The notes: generated by a model not told the origin, from the sequence alone. Positions 45,487 through 58,630 are shown, counted from the stretch's first letter. The stretch is DNA of 64,000 nt from Gnetum montanum (GCA_015680685.1 MNCI01020872.1:2924-66923), one strand, 5' to 3'. Numbers and translations: made by a program.

Positions 45487-45780
45487 GCCTATCAACCTAG
45501 TTAATAATAATAAGAGGATAACTAAACTACCTATTTGTACTTTCTTTATAAAGTTTGAAGACTATAAGTCATACCCCATTGATGCACTTATAGATAGTGG
45601 TGCAAAAGTTTCATTGGCTAGATGGAACATAATACCTCCTTATTTTTGGAGAAGAAAGAGAAAACTTATGTTACATTCAACATCCAAAAAGTAAGAATGG
45701 AACACAAAGGCACAATTCCCATCAAAACTTCTCAAGGTAGAATACTTCACATAATAGTCTACCATTGTGACATAAGATCT
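45487..45780 (+). pseudogene. Caulimovirid aspartic protease remnant
   Basis: Begins MPINLVNNN and contains ALIDSGAKVSL with the DSG catalytic triplet. A frameshift follows near 45640, after which the second half continues in another frame. It lies directly ahead of RT as in caulimovirid polyproteins. Confidence 0.75.
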
Positions 45781-46039
45781 TACAATCTTCTCATAGATAC
45801 TAGCAACCTTGAAGGCCTTGAATCCTATATGATAGGAAAATACTATGTGTTATTAGTAAAAGAAAGATTCTCTAGACAAAACACATATAAAAGCTGATTC
45901 CAAGCATGGGAATATAAAAAGGCTACCAAAACTCAATGGGTTGTAAATAATGTCTTAAAATTATAAAATGAATTTATTGAAATAAAAGAAAAACTCTTAA
46001 GTTTTACAAATGATGATCCTACAATATTTAGGCATAAAA

Positions 46040-46870
46040 AAGAACATTGGTGCAGAATTGAGTTCAAGGATAATATAAAAATTAAGGCTAAAGCTCATCA
46101 CGTTGTAATGCCACCTAGTTTGAGGAAAGAACATGATGAAGAGATACAAGCCCTCTTGAACAAAAAATTAATACAGCTAAGTACTAGTATGTTAGCATGT
46201 GTAGCCTTTTATGTGAACAAGAGAGCAAAATAAGTGAGAGGTAAGAAAAGAATAATAGTTAACTATAAATCTTTAAATGACTTCATAAAACTTGTCCAAC
46301 ATCCTATACCAAACAAGGATGATCTATTCCAATGCCTCCTCCATGCTAATATATATTCCAAGTTTGACTTAAAATTAGGGTTCTGGCAAATCCAGGTATA
46401 TCCAGAAGATTATTGGAAGACTGTATTCACAGTTCCTAGAGGTTTGTATGAATGGATCGTATTATCCTTTGATATAAAGACTGCACCATCTATTTTCCAA
46501 ATTGCATGGATCAAATTTTTGGTAGGTTTCCTTTTATGGTATATATAGATGATATTCTAATCATGAGTAAAAATCAAGAATAACATTTAGAACATTTAGC
46601 AACCTTTAGGAAAATAATAAATGACAATGAGTTAGTCTTATCTCCCACAAATATGCAACTTGCAAAAGAATCCATTGAATTTTTAGGATTGCAGATCACT
46701 CAGGAAACCATAACACTACAAGATCACATTCTTGAATCTATAAAAAAGTTTCCAAATGAGATCAAGGACAAAACCCAATTACAACATTTTCTAGGATGTA
46801 TTGTATTAGGGTTTCATAAGAACCTTGCTACAGATAGGAAGTTTCTGAATAAACAACTTAGCTAAAATCC
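46040..46870 (+). pseudogene. Caulimovirid reverse transcriptase remnant
   Basis: Contains RIIVNYKSLND, SKFDLKLGFWQI and YEWIVLSFDIKTAPSIFQ, which are caulimovirid rather than gypsy signatures. After a frameshift comes YIDDILIMS at about 46541-46567, the YxDD box. The thumb region is open at 46653-46865 (ESIEFLGLQIT). It is disrupted by stops. Confidence 0.85.
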
Positions 46871-46899
46871 TCCTCCTTGGACAAGGCAACACACAGATA

Positions 46900-47340
46900 T
46901 AGTTGTTCAGATTAAACAACAATGTGACAAACTCCCAAAACTACAACTTTCCATTTATGGTAAGTTAATTCTAGAAATCGACACATCTTTAGAATTTTGG
47001 GACACCACATTAAAAGAAGAAAAAGATAATGTGATCAAAATTTGTAGGTATGCTTTAGGAAAATTCTCTAATACTCAAATGAACTATCATAGTACACATA
47101 AGGAACTTTTATCTATTATCAAAGGAATTGAAAAGTTCTAACTATTCCTGCTGAATGTGCATTTTATCATTAGGAATGATCTTAAACATTTTGATAAATA
47201 TCTGAGCTCAAAGTTTCTTAATAAAGTTGCGCATACTAGGCTAATTTTGATTTCAATACTGAATATATTAATGGTAAGAAAAATAGTTTAGTTAATTTTC
47301 TAACTAGAGAGTATAACCTATCTGCCTACTAATCAATTAT
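46900..47340 (+). pseudogene. Caulimovirid RNase H remnant
   Basis: ILEIDTSLEFWDTTL near 46970 corresponds to the first catalytic Asp block of RNase H. HSTHKELLSIIKGIEKF follows near 47090. It ends at about 47330 in SLVNFLTREYN. Some stops; the reading matches the order RT then RNase H. Confidence 0.72.
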
Positions 47341-48240
47341 TTTTTTTATTATATCTATAGAAATCTTAGCTAGTGAAGGGTGGATCCTTAGGTCTTCGAG
47401 GTTACTAAGAAACTATAGGGTACTTGAAAGTTATATGTCAACTCTTGAATAGGAATCAACCAGACTAGCCTATAAGTATAGTTTTGACAACTTTGTTGAT
47501 TATATTATTGAAGAGGCTCCGTATTCAAAAATTCATCAATCCCATTATGTCCCTCAAATTGGTGGATCCCCTCATATCCCTACTTCCTCTTACATTCAAC
47601 TCTGCAACTTAGGGTTTGGTGAGTCTACTACCTATAGATCATCTTGTTTCTCTTCCCATGATATCCTCACTTGGCCTTATTATCAACCTAGCCCTTTCCA
47701 TGTCTTTCAAATCAAAATTAACTAATGACATTTGCCAAATGACCTCTTTTTGACATGGTGGCATAAGTTTGGCCATTCACCATGATATTATCCAACTTCT
47801 TATCCTTGTCATCTCTTCAAGCACTAGAAGGAATATAATGATGATTATATTTATTATGGAAACCTCTAAGCATGAGGATGGCATGTTGATCACTATGGTG
47901 AAACTCCTTCTATCTCTTGGTCTCTTGCATCAACAAAAGAATTGATTAGGCCAACCCTTGGGAAAATGCTTTTTACCAAGATATTTACACTTTCAATACT
48001 TATGATATCCAAGAATATTGTTGCCAAGTCCACATTACTCCAAAAATCACAAATTTAAAGATGCTTCATTCCAGAGTTGTGAAAATGTATAATAATAGAG
48101 GATATGAAGTCATTGCCCATATCTTGGAGGATCCCTATGTAGATTCTTCTATATAAAATACATAGGAGCTAGCTGTTGATGATGAAGTAGATTCAAATGG
48201 AGGATATGATTCTCTTGGCAACACATAAAGATGTCAGTCA
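47341..48240 (+). pseudogene. Region downstream of RNase H, coding-like, unassigned
   Basis: Broken frames with coding flavour, for example SYIQLCNLGFGES near 47595 and KMYNNRGYEVIAHILEDPY near 48085. It is probably the C-terminal extension or next ORF of the viral fragment. I do not recognise a function. Confidence 0.4.
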
Positions 48241-48267
48241 TCTATTAACCAATAATGTAAATTATTA

Positions 48268-48369
48268 AGATCTATTGTAGATCTATAGTGTTAAAGATAA
48301 GATTCCAATCTTATCTATTTACTTTTGTGCTGTCATCCACTATGTTAGTGTGGTGTGACCTGGATGACA
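48268..48369 (+). repeat. Three consecutive perfect inverted repeats
   Basis: AGATCTA/TAGATCT (48268-48284, 3-nt loop), AGATAAGATT/AATCTTATCT (48295-48316, 2-nt spacer) and TGTCATCCA/TGGATGACA (48331-48369, 21-nt loop). They lie just downstream of the viral coding-like region, where the intergenic control region would be expected. Confidence 0.85.
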
Positions 48370-48640
48370 CTAGAAGAGTCGAGAGGCAGTCTCCACTCCT
48401 ACATAAAGAGGTTCTAGTTAGGCTAAGAGGCATTGGAAGAAATTGATTGTAAAGAGTTGATATGATCATCTTGCTTCCAAGCATCCCTTAGTCTCTTCTC
48501 TACTTGTATCTTTAATTCCTTGAGTTTCAATGTGAATAATATGATCAATGAAGTTCTTTTACAAATTTCTCTCTGTGTTGTGCTTACTTGCATTTGTGTT
48601 ATTAGCATGCAAGTTATTTTGGTTGCATAAATTATCATAA

Positions 48641-50245
48641 GAATGACTTAGATAAGGCAAGGATAGATCCGGGGAAAGATGTGGCTACAGAGGATCAAGT
48701 AAGAAGGGATGCCATCATGGAGGCACAACATGAATGTGACAAGGAAAAGAAAGTACCTTGGATTGTTATCCTAAAATAAATAAAAGATGATTTACTCTAA
48801 GCTAAAAAGTTCTATCAAAGTCATGGATCTCACTCCCAAACATCAATAATACATATTGAAGATCCTATTAATGCAAAGTTAAAGTTAACTCTTGCAGAGG
48901 ACCTTAGAAGAAATACAAAAGAATTTAGACATAGGCAGAGCTCAAGGCCTAGAGCTTTTGTAGAAACAAAAGAGAATGAATTGTAGAGTCATAGAAGAAC
49001 TAGCTGGCATTGTTCTCCAACTACTTCCTCTTCCTTCTCATGTTCATCTATGGAGTTTGAAAAGAGGGAACATAGATAAATAGACTATGATAGGGAAGGA
49101 CAAAGGGATTATGAGAGACATGACTACAAAAGAAGGTATCTTGATAATGAAGAGGATGATTATGAATTAAGAAGAGATAGAGTCAGGCATGAAGAAAGAG
49201 ATCATTATGAGCATCGGAGGGATCGCCACTACAATAGAGCCTATAAACCCCATTATTATGAAGAGCCCCTATTGTCCACTCATAGTATGATCAATATCAA
49301 GGAAGTAGTGTATATTCCAACCATGCACGTAAGGGATAGTCACATCAAGGGACTAGACATGAATAAAATTCATAAATTTGAAGGTGAATACAATGTAGAT
49401 CCACAACACCATCTTCAAGGATTTCATGATGCCTATGCCCTTTAAAATATTGAAAGTAATTGGCAAAAATTGAAGTTGTTTCCTAGAACACTCATTAAGG
49501 AGGAAGAGAGTTGGTACAGATCTTTAGAATTAGAATCAATTCAAAGATGGAGTACCATGCTAGAGCTTTTCAATGATAAGTATCAAACTTATTCAACAAT
49601 GTCTAACTTGAGGAAACAAATCCAAGGATGGAAGCAAGGGACACAAATCCCTTAATGTGACAATGGATAGATACAGTTATCTACTGCATAGATGCATAGA
49701 CCATGGATTTTCACAAAGGGAGCAACTTAGGCACATAGTTGATGGGTTAAGAAATAAAACTAGAGAAACCCTTAGGGTCTACACCTAATAAAGGTTATCA
49801 GAAATGACAACCCATTGAATTCAAAGGTTGATAGACCAAGTGGCTAAAGAAGAAGGAGAGTTAAAGAACAGAGAATCAGGTGAAGAGTATAATCGAGTTC
49901 TTATGATAAAGAGGAGAGATGTCAAAATGTGTGATAGACAAGAAGAAGAAACTCTAGAGGATATTATTCAAAAGAAGACTCCACTAATTCAAAAATTGGT
50001 TAATGACATAACAACAAAGGTAGAAAAAATGTGGGATTTAATAGATGAAAAATTAGCTACAGCTCTTAAGATAGTAGAAGAGAAGACTGAACAAGCACTG
50101 AATAAGGGAAAAGACAAGAAGAAAATAAGAGAAAATAGATAAGATAATTACAAACATAAAGGAAAAGTTGTTGTTGTTGAGAAGATTGTAGACTTTAGTT
50201 TAGATGAAGAAGAAGACTGCAATGATTTTAAACAGGAAAGCATAT
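48641..50245 (+). pseudogene. gag of element I, main part
   Basis: It resumes after the viral insertion with the charged Ser/Arg/Asp/Glu linker (48.97-49.25 kb), then the gag core at about 49,300-49,760 (KGLDMNKIHKFEGEYN, open piece 49470-49655 with WYRSLELESIQRWSTM). A coiled segment is open at 49828-50142 and ends near DEEEDCNDFK. The zinc knuckle and Pro/Gln tail are missing; the frame runs straight into integrase sequence at about 50,250. Confidence 0.75.
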
Positions 50246-51075
50246 ATTATAGTGATGGTTGATTATTATACTAAATGGAAAAAAGTAACTGTAGTTAAAG
50301 ATTTCATAGCAAAAAAAAGTTGCTAAATTCTTTCAATAGCTTGTGGTAAATAGGTTTGGAGTACCACATGTGCTCATATCTAACAATGAAACACACTTAA
50401 TAGGTGCTACATTCAAAAAGCTCATGCAACAACTTGGGGTGATCCACAAGTTGACTACATCATACCACCTCCAAGCAAATGGTTAAGTGGAAGTGACAAA
50501 CTGAGAAATAACAAGAATATTAACTAGAATAGTTAGTTGATTTAGAAAGAATTGGAGCATGAAATTAAACGATGCTCTATGAGCATATAGGACCACATGG
50601 AAACTTTCCATTGGATATTCGCCCTATAAGCTAGTCTATGGAAAACTACCTACACTGTCAATCCAAGTAGAGCTACAAGTTTTAGCTACTGCTAGCAACC
50701 TTGACTTAGACTTGAGCTTAGTCCAGAAAGAAAGTCTCATGAATCTTAACCTTTTAGAGGAGAATAGACTTGTAGCCTTGATGAGTAATGAAATACATAA
50801 GAAATACTCTAAATGTAGGCATGACACATGTATATAGCAAGTATCAATCCAATTAGGTGATAAAATCCTATATTATAATCCCAATCATGTACCATAGAAG
50901 GCTAAGTTTCAAACCTTATGGGAAGAACCTTACATTGCCAAGGAAACATACCCATATACCCATCGGGCACCATGCAAATTTACGACCCAACTAGCCCATA
51001 TAAGCTTATTCTAGTTGACATTGAACAGATCAAACCATATTATGAACATTCTGATTCCTTCATGGATTTTACATA
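50246..51075 (+). pseudogene. Integrase of element I, joined to gag by a deletion
   Basis: YIIVMVDYYTKW at about 50,255 aligns with the core of element H integrase (YIIIVVNYCTKW). The second Asp motif reads SNNETHL, with Asp replaced by Asn. A core remnant with PYKLVYGK and a C-terminal tail (LWEEPYIAKETYPY, IEQIKPYYE) follow to 51075. Protease, RT and RNase H are absent, so a deletion of roughly pol size joined gag to integrase. Dead. Confidence 0.75.
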
Positions 51076-52468
51076 GTTCATCAAACTATCCTCTACCTAT
51101 TATATCTTCTAGTTGACTATTTCCAATAATAGTTATGGGGGGTATCCTATGTAACACTTAGGCATCAAACTGAATCTTTTTCTTTTCTTACAATGTTTTC
51201 ATATTTTTTATATCTTGTCATTCTTTAATACCTTTTCCATTTCTTAATGATTTTCTATTCTTTAAAATATTTTAAATTCTTTCCCTATTTTTTCATTTTT
51301 ATAATTTTTCATCATTGATCTTGTACATATTTTTGTTGATTTTCTAATAAAGTGCAAAAGAATAAAGTAATATGTAATCCCAATAAGGTGAAAATTATCC
51401 TATATTATCAAATTATGGAAAGATTGATTTTATTTATCATGAGACCACATCATCCATCCACTCATTTCCAATAATACAAGGTTCCTACCATGGTCACAAT
51501 GATATTTTTTTCATAATAAAACTAAAATAAACTTGTGATCATTATGCCTAGATAGAAGAGTGAAGAACTAAGTGGGAATGAAAAGGGTGTAACATCAAGG
51601 GAATTTGTGGATTTTTCAAACTATCACTATGAGTCTTATCCTATAATTAAGATTGTATTCTTTCTTGAGTTCTAATGAAAAATGAAAGTATGAGTACAAT
51701 AATTGCTTCCTTACCATGTCACTAGAAAGACATGTTACCCATGCTTGAAGGTAGTCCTCTAGTAAGCTCAACATAGTAAAAATATAATAAATGCACAAAA
51801 TAAAATTTTTGAAGGTCCCATTGGAAAGACATGTCACCCATGCCTAAAGGTAGGTGACTTCTTAGAAATCTCAAAAATAAGTGTGTGTGTTATTAATAAA
51901 TGCCTTCCTAGAACTACATTAACAAGTGGTAATACTTCTTGCAGCACTGGTAGTCTTGTGGTTGCTAGTCTTGGGGATGCAACAATGTGTTGTCATTGGA
52001 AAGTGGTATGGACTTGGTTTGGATCTTGGACAAAAAGGCTAATGATCACTTTAATCACACATTACACACAAAGATTCATTATGCTTATGGTAAGACACCT
52101 CACATTCCAATTTCTGTAATCCCTTCTAAACCCATTCCACCTCACTAGTATATTTAATCATAGTTTTATGGTTTTGTATAATATAGTGTTATTTTCATAG
52201 CCTAGTGATACTAACATGTATGTTTTGTAAGATAAGTATGTTCTACATTTAACTCCTTGAGTGCATATGGTCACTTGCAAGTGTGGTTATACAAAGACAC
52301 TAAGGGCTAAAGCATGCTTTAGGGAGGACCCACTTGTATACCTCTTGTACCTTATACCCAATGACTAATTTCACATCATCTTGTGTCTACAGGATACTTT
52401 AACTACTAATTTTTACTTTCCTAAGTCTTTATATCTAACCATACCTTTGATAGTTCTCAATCCATCTT
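51076..52468 (+). other. 3' noncoding tract of element I, first part
   Basis: Starts with the PPT-like AATAGTTATGGGGGGTATCC (about 51127-51146) and continues with T-rich tracts. Colinear with 5391-6530 of element A. No coding signal. Interrupted at 52468 by element C. Confidence 0.6.
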
Positions 52469-53287
52469 CGATGAGTGGCGAGGTACCCCTACACTCAACC
52501 ATACGAATACAAGCGTTACACACGTGATTCGGTTGAACTCCACAGACTAAGTGCCTACACGCCTTATGGAACACCTAAGGTTAATAAATCGTTATCTTCC
52601 CAAGCTCACTTGTATTTGTCATGGTTGTATGGTTAAGTGAACTTGAGGTACATGATTTTTATGTCTTTTATGTTTTTATCGCCTATGCTAAGAGAGGAAA
52701 GGGTGAAGAGACTAAGTAACTAACTTTAACTAACTAAGCCTTAACTATCCTAGCATTAGTATTTGTTCCCACTTGCCATTTCATACCCTGAAATAATGCA
52801 ATGCTGCTGGGATTACCAAACGCTATTCGTTATTGGGATTACCAAGCGTAATGCACGTGCTCGAAGCGGTCGTACTAAATGCACTTAACTATGAGAGTTG
52901 AGGGTTGACAGAGATTAAGTCCTAAGAAAGCATTTAAACATTCAACAATAATTAAATCCTCATTAGCTTAGTCCATGCATTGCAAGGTTTATCCAAAAGT
53001 TCATCTTTATTGTCGTACACAATTGTGTGCTCAGGTACAAAATTGCTCGAATAAAGATCCGTTCACTTTGGGACTCCTACTGTGGGCACATGAAAATTAT
53101 TCTAACTATGGAATGGAAAAATGGCAAGATTTTTGCTATGGTCTAGATCTAGATGGAGAAACAAGGGAGAGCCACCTCTTATTTATAGAATTGATGGCGC
53201 ACTGCGATATCACATACGCGATATCGCAGGAGAAGATGCTATATCACGTATGTGATATCGTGGCCCATGTGATATCGCGTCCCATCA
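52469..53287 (-). repeat. 3' LTR of element C
   Basis: From CGATGAG (decayed TGATGAG) to CCCATCA, preceded on the minus strand by the PPT (plus TACCCCCATGACTGAAT). Hexamers at 53206, 53220, 53240, 53254 and 53271 (14, 20, 14, 17). The TATA box is near 53180-53187 on the minus strand. Confidence 0.9.
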
Positions 53288-55190
53288 TACCCCCATGACT
53301 GAATAAAAACTTGTCCTTGAGTTCCTTACAAAATATTGAGAAGGTATGGGATTATTGACTTGAATGGCACTAATGGTGAATGGGACGACATGTGAACGGA
53401 TCATCATTACAGAACATGAAAAAACTGGTGTTCATGACAACAAGAGTGAAAACTTTATACATTTGACATCAGGCCTTATTTTGTAGCTGAGAAAGAGAGA
53501 GAGAGAGAGAAAGAAGTTTGCCACTACCACTGCCAAGATTGTGCCTTTCATTGTCTATCCATAAGTGCACCATCAATCTCATTCCTTGTATAACTTCTTC
53601 AGCACCGGTCCATTCCAAGTGTTCCCTCTAGACCTAATTCGTTGTTGTATGATTACCATCTACACATACAACACAATCTTATATTAGCAAGGGTAAATGA
53701 ATCATAATGTAATTGATACCTTGCTTCAATGTAAGGTCCATTGGCTGAGTTGTGGTATGGCTAATACGGGTCTGGAGATATAATATTGGTGACTACTGAA
53801 GGTGCAGGGGCTAGGAGAAAATAGAAAAAATTGGGTCAGAACCCCTATAACTAAGAGCGAACCTCTGGTAGCGATAGAATGGAGAAAGAAAAGGAATAAG
53901 AAAGATGGAGAAAAAGAGACAACTATAACATCGATGAAATGGATGTCAAAGATGGTAATGAACAAAATAGAGTTGATTGCAAAAATGTTTAAGGGAAAGA
54001 AATTAACTGATGTCCCAAAAAGAAATGCCAGTGGGTCCTCCCCAAAGTAGGCTCATGCCCTTAATGCCCTGACAAACCCACATTCAAAGATTCTGTAGGC
54101 TCTAGGAATGTTATTTGGAAACAAGAGTTAAAGTCTTAACCACAAGAATTTACCAAAAAGAAAACAATGCGTCAACCAAAGTATACACTAATGATACAAC
54201 CGACAATGAGGTGAACAATTGAGGAAGAACGATGGAAAGAAGAGAATGGAATGGAGTCTCAAGAACAAGGTGATGTATAGCCCCTTATGTATTAATGGTT
54301 AATGTGACTTAGTAGATCCCGTTCCAAATCTGGCCTCAACCAAACCACATCCAGTGACTTTGCATTAATACATTTGGCTAATCCATCCTCCCAAGGTAAC
54401 AAGAATGCCTTCTCCAAAGAGCCACCACCATTTCGACGAAACGAAAGATGAGAAGGTAGAAAGAAAAAAGGGCCTTAGTTAGAGGAAACATGTTTATTTT
54501 AGTTCCATAACTAGTGCTTGTAGCCCAAATGATTATTTCATCTAAGGGGTGTGCTTTGAATTCCTACTTTTTTTTTGTGTTTGTGTTTTTCGTGGGAACC
54601 ACACCATGCAAAGACTTATTATTTTTATTTGCTTAGCTTCCCGATATTGGAGTAACATCAAAATGGTAAGAAAACTCAAGAAGAAAACATCTAAGCACCC
54701 AAGAGAATGGTTAACAAAAAAACATCAAGTTCCCTTGAAGCCACACCCTTTTCAATCCTTGAGTCCTTCTTTAGTTTGAGAAATGCCTAATCACTGATTC
54801 GTTTATAGTTCTTATTATTTTAGAAGAAAGGGATTGTGCAATTCCAAGCCAAGAGAGACCATAGAAATTTATGGATGTATGGATGAAGTGGACTCATTAC
54901 CTGCTATATCAAAAGAACCATACCTTAGTATCAACATCGTAACTTAAAGGTAAAAACCAAACATTAGGAATCAATGGAAAACAGTTCATACCNNNNNNNN
55001 NNNNNNNNNNNNNNNNNNNNNNNNNNNNNNNNNNNNNNNNNNNNNNNNNNNNNNNNNNNNNNNNNNNNNNNNNNNNNNNNNNNNNNNNNNNNNNNNNNNN
55101 NNNNNNNNNNNNNNNNNNNNNNNNNNNNNNNNNNNNNNNNNNNNNNNNNNNNNNNNNNNNNNNNNNNNNNNNNNGGAGAGATTCGAAATA
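53288..55190 (-). other. 3' noncoding tract of element C
   Basis: Colinear with element B 34040-35890 and without ORFs of interest. It includes a GA-repeat near 53496-53512 and an N gap at 54993-55174, for which element B supplies the matching DNA (about 35,615-35,880). Confidence 0.65.
54993..55174. other. Assembly gap (182 N)
   Basis: A run of N within element C. Frames drawn across it are artefacts. Confidence 0.99.
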
Positions 55191-55539
55191 ATGAGCATTT
55201 GTTTGAATTTTTTAGAAGTGTCGAACTTCTCCCAATTGATGTTTTCAGATTAAGGGTTGGAAGTTGGTGACATTCATACTCCAATGTATCTATGCTTTCG
55301 TTGTGGTTGCAAGTTGTTCCCCCAGTCAGTTCCATGCATGTTGGTGAATTTCTCTCCTTATTAGCTATCAACCACTAAGTGTTCTCTTATTGTGTGGTTG
55401 CTACATATAGGCACCTTTGTATCTGAGTTTCCTAGGCACACTAGTTGCATACAGGAAATACTGAGCACTCCTGTACATCATCACCCTTTGTGTCACTGTA
55501 TGGGATGCATGGAACTTTCTTCTTCTCGATCTCTCCATA

Positions 55540-58490
55540 AATTTTTTCCTTAGATATTTCCAAGGAAAGATCGTGGATTCCTAGGCATGGTTTATGGTAC
55601 TTAGCCATGCCCTCCCCATTATAATTGGGAAGTCCCCCTTATTATTGTTGACTTCTATCACTAGGAAATCAGCTGGGTAGGACCAACCACACACAGTGGT
55701 AACAATGTCCTCGACAAGTCCCAAAGGAACAGTGATGAACTGGCAGCCAGCTCTAATTGAATGTTGCTCTTCTTGAGTGGAGGCAGGTTCTAGGCTTTAT
55801 ACATTTCTCGTGATATTAAGTTGAATTTGGAATCTGAGCTAAGAAGAGCCTTACTTGGTTCATTCCTAGCGACTTGGAGGTAAATTAAGGGACTTACAAG
55901 GTCAGAGAATTTCCTGGGAAGGTGGCTCACCTTTATCTAGTCAGTGACGGTATGTGTTAACATAACCATGTGCGTTGAGCTTTGTTGTTGGTTTGAAGGG
56001 AGCTCCGAAGCCACACTTGATGGAGGAGTGGTCATAGACTCAACCACTTGTGGTTGTGAGGGCTTGTTTGGACTGTTGGTTCTAAAGAAAGGTCTTCTCT
56101 TTGTGTGGTTGTTAGAACCAACAGTGGGTTGAAGGTTTACAGCTCTCGTAGCATTACGTTGCTGTGGTTGAGTGGGGAGTCCCCTTACATCATTGGAACA
56201 AGTGGTAGTGGAACTATCAGCATAAGAGATGTGGATGGATTCAGAGGATGGTATGCATGTGGAGTGTCTCTCTCAGGAGAGGGAGTCTTAAAATACTCCC
56301 AAACTTGGTAGTGACATTGTGGGGTTACATGACCTATAGAGTTACTTGGAGAAACTGGCTATTGCACGTAATAGCCATACGAGTCTGGTTGCCAGTAAGG
56401 GTATTGTTGTCTTGGTGGTGGCATCCCCCATAACTGTGGGTATTGCCATTGCTGGTGTTGCTCGATAGGTTGTGGTGGAGTTCCACTTGGATAGTCATTA
56501 ATAGTTGGTGGAACTGTCTTGAGTTACCTTGGGGATAAGGTAACCTTCGGGGTGCTTACCGTTTGTTAAGTCTTGGGTTGAGTGCATACACCCTAGACTC
56601 TTGCAAATGTGAGATTATTAGGTAACATCCTTTAGGATGGTCATATTGGCAGATCTCACATCCACAGTCATTGTCTATATCTGAATCCACAACCTCATTA
56701 GTGATAATCATATTTCCCTTACCCTTGTTACATTCATGGTCTGAATCTCTCCTCTTTTTCTTATCATGGTCACTACTTCATTCCTTAGACTCCTCTATGA
56801 TTTTTAAAATGGTTTCAAATCTACTGTCTAAGGAGTCCCACATTTGATCTACCTTAGCTGACACTTCGGTTGTTAACTTTTGAAGTGGCAAGGTTTCTCT
56901 ATTCACCAACTCCTCGAGTGATGAGTCATCCTCTTCCTCACAGAATCTTACTCCCTTCTTTCGGAGGGAAGGATCACAGTTATACTCTTCTATGCTTTCT
57001 CTTTTCTGTAGCTCTCCTTCTTTCTTAGCTACTTGCTCCAACAATCTATGAATTTCATGGGACCTAAGTTCAGATAATCTCCCTTGGGCATATGTTCCAA
57101 GGATTCTCCTAGTTTCGTGTCTTAGCCCATCTACAAGGTGGCATAGTTGATTCCGTTGTGCGTAGCCATGGCTCAAGCAATGATGTAGCAATGCATAATA
57201 TCGACCCATGGTAGCATCCAAGGATTTGTGATTACCCTGCTTCCATCCTTAGATCTGCTTATGCAAGTTGGACACTCTAGAGTACGTTTGATATTTATTG
57301 TTGAATAGTTCTAGCATTGTACTCCATCATCTAATAGATTCCGGTTCTAAGGACTAGTACCAACTTTTCACTTCTTTTATGAGTGTCCTAGGAAATAACT
57401 TTAACTTCTGCCACTCATTTTCGATATTCTGCAAGGCGCAGGCATCATGAAATTCCTGTAAGTGGTTTTGTGGATCAGTTTTGTATCCTCCCTCAAATCG
57501 GGGGATATTATTCATGTCTAGTCTTTTGATTCGGCTATCTTTCTGATGCCTTGTAGGTATCCTCATAGCCTCTGTAATATCTAACATACTTTGGGTTGCT
57601 AGTAGGGGTTCATCATTGTCATCTCTTTCATGGCGTCTGTGATTGCTATGCGGTTCCCTACTTTCCCTTCTACCATGCCTTGACTCTCTAGAATGCCCTT
57701 GTCCTTGCTCTCGACTCTCTCGTCGAGGTCTCTCATCTTGCTTACCCTTATCCTCATGGTTGTGCTCTTTGTGACTACGTCCTGATGTGGAAGGAGAGGG
57801 TGAATGATGTGATGAAGGTGAAGAAGAAGGGGAACCATCACCATGATGATGTTTCTTACCTTCTCTTTGGTGGCTATGGCCCCGATCATGATGATGATCC
57901 GAATGCCCATCCTTGTCAGGTGTTTGTGTTCCCTCAGTGAACACTTGGTGTTCATGGGGATTAGAATCAAGATTGTGAATCATGGGGTGTAGGTTCTAAT
58001 ACCCCACCTCCTCACCATCATTAGGAAGGGGAACATCATTTGATAGAGAACCTATTATAACTGGTTCACCATCTCCAATTTCACTTAAGATGTGTGGGAC
58101 CCCTTTTCCCTTCAATGATGTATGGTAGCTCTCCTGCTTTGAGTCCCTTAAACATTGTGCCGCTGTGGGATGGTAATCCCTTGTGTTGTAATCACATGCA
58201 ACGTATTCAGCATATAGTTGTGTCATGCCTATTTGTGCAAGAGCACGAAGGAGCATGTTGGGGACTGCACGATTTGGGGGTAACACTATGGTACCTTGCA
58301 AATCTCGCCAACACAGTTGTTCATCCTGATGAAGGATAAAAGTAAAATTGGATATATACTCATCAGGATGAGTATATACCACTTGATACTATTGAAGAAC
58401 TGGTGGTTCTCCGTTGTGCATGTTGTTCCGCCGACTGTCTCTCGTGTGATCCCTAGGTGATGAAGTGATTTTATGAGAAGAAGAAGACAT
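55540..58490 (-). pseudogene. gag-protease of element C
   Basis: ATG at 58490-58488 (MSSSSHK) follows the leader. HQDEQLCWRDLQGTIVLPPN is at about 58,340, a His/Ser/Arg/Glu linker at 57.6-57.98 kb, the gag core at 57354-57560 and 56778-57221 (WQKLKLFPRTL; GHGYAQRNQL-like), and the zinc knuckle near 56,620-56,660. A Pro/Gln tail follows, and a decayed protease at about 55,540-55,880 in which the DSG region reads LLSSDS, so the catalytic Asp is lost. Multiple stops. Confidence 0.82.
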
Positions 58491-58612
58491 TGTTATCTTG
58501 TTGGTGTGCTATTGACCGTTGTTTAAATTTTCTTCTGATTAACCCTAAGGGTTCGTTTAAGCTTCCCAATGATGTGGATGATTTCCTATGTTCTACTTAG
58601 CGCACAAACAAA

Positions 58613-58630
58613 TTTTGGCAACAACACCAA
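58613..58630 (-). other. PBS of element C
   Basis: Minus strand TTGGTGTTGTTGCCAAAA, a decayed tRNA-Asp-like site at the 5' LTR edge. Confidence 0.75.

Larger units (their letters stand above)
41554..48640. mobile_element. Endogenous pararetrovirus (Caulimoviridae), two divergent fragments
   Basis: An old, non-functional viral insertion inside the gag of element I. The minus-strand fragment (41554 to about 44580) reads movement protein, then coat protein, then the start of the protease region. The plus-strand fragment (about 44700-48250) reads the end of the coat protein region, then protease, RT, RNase H and a C-terminal ORF. The two point away from each other and share about 0.4 kb (41554-41960 versus about 44715-45170, inverted). 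Both are full of stops. The genus is not determinable by eye; it is not an LTR element. The right edge is approximate. Confidence 0.82.
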
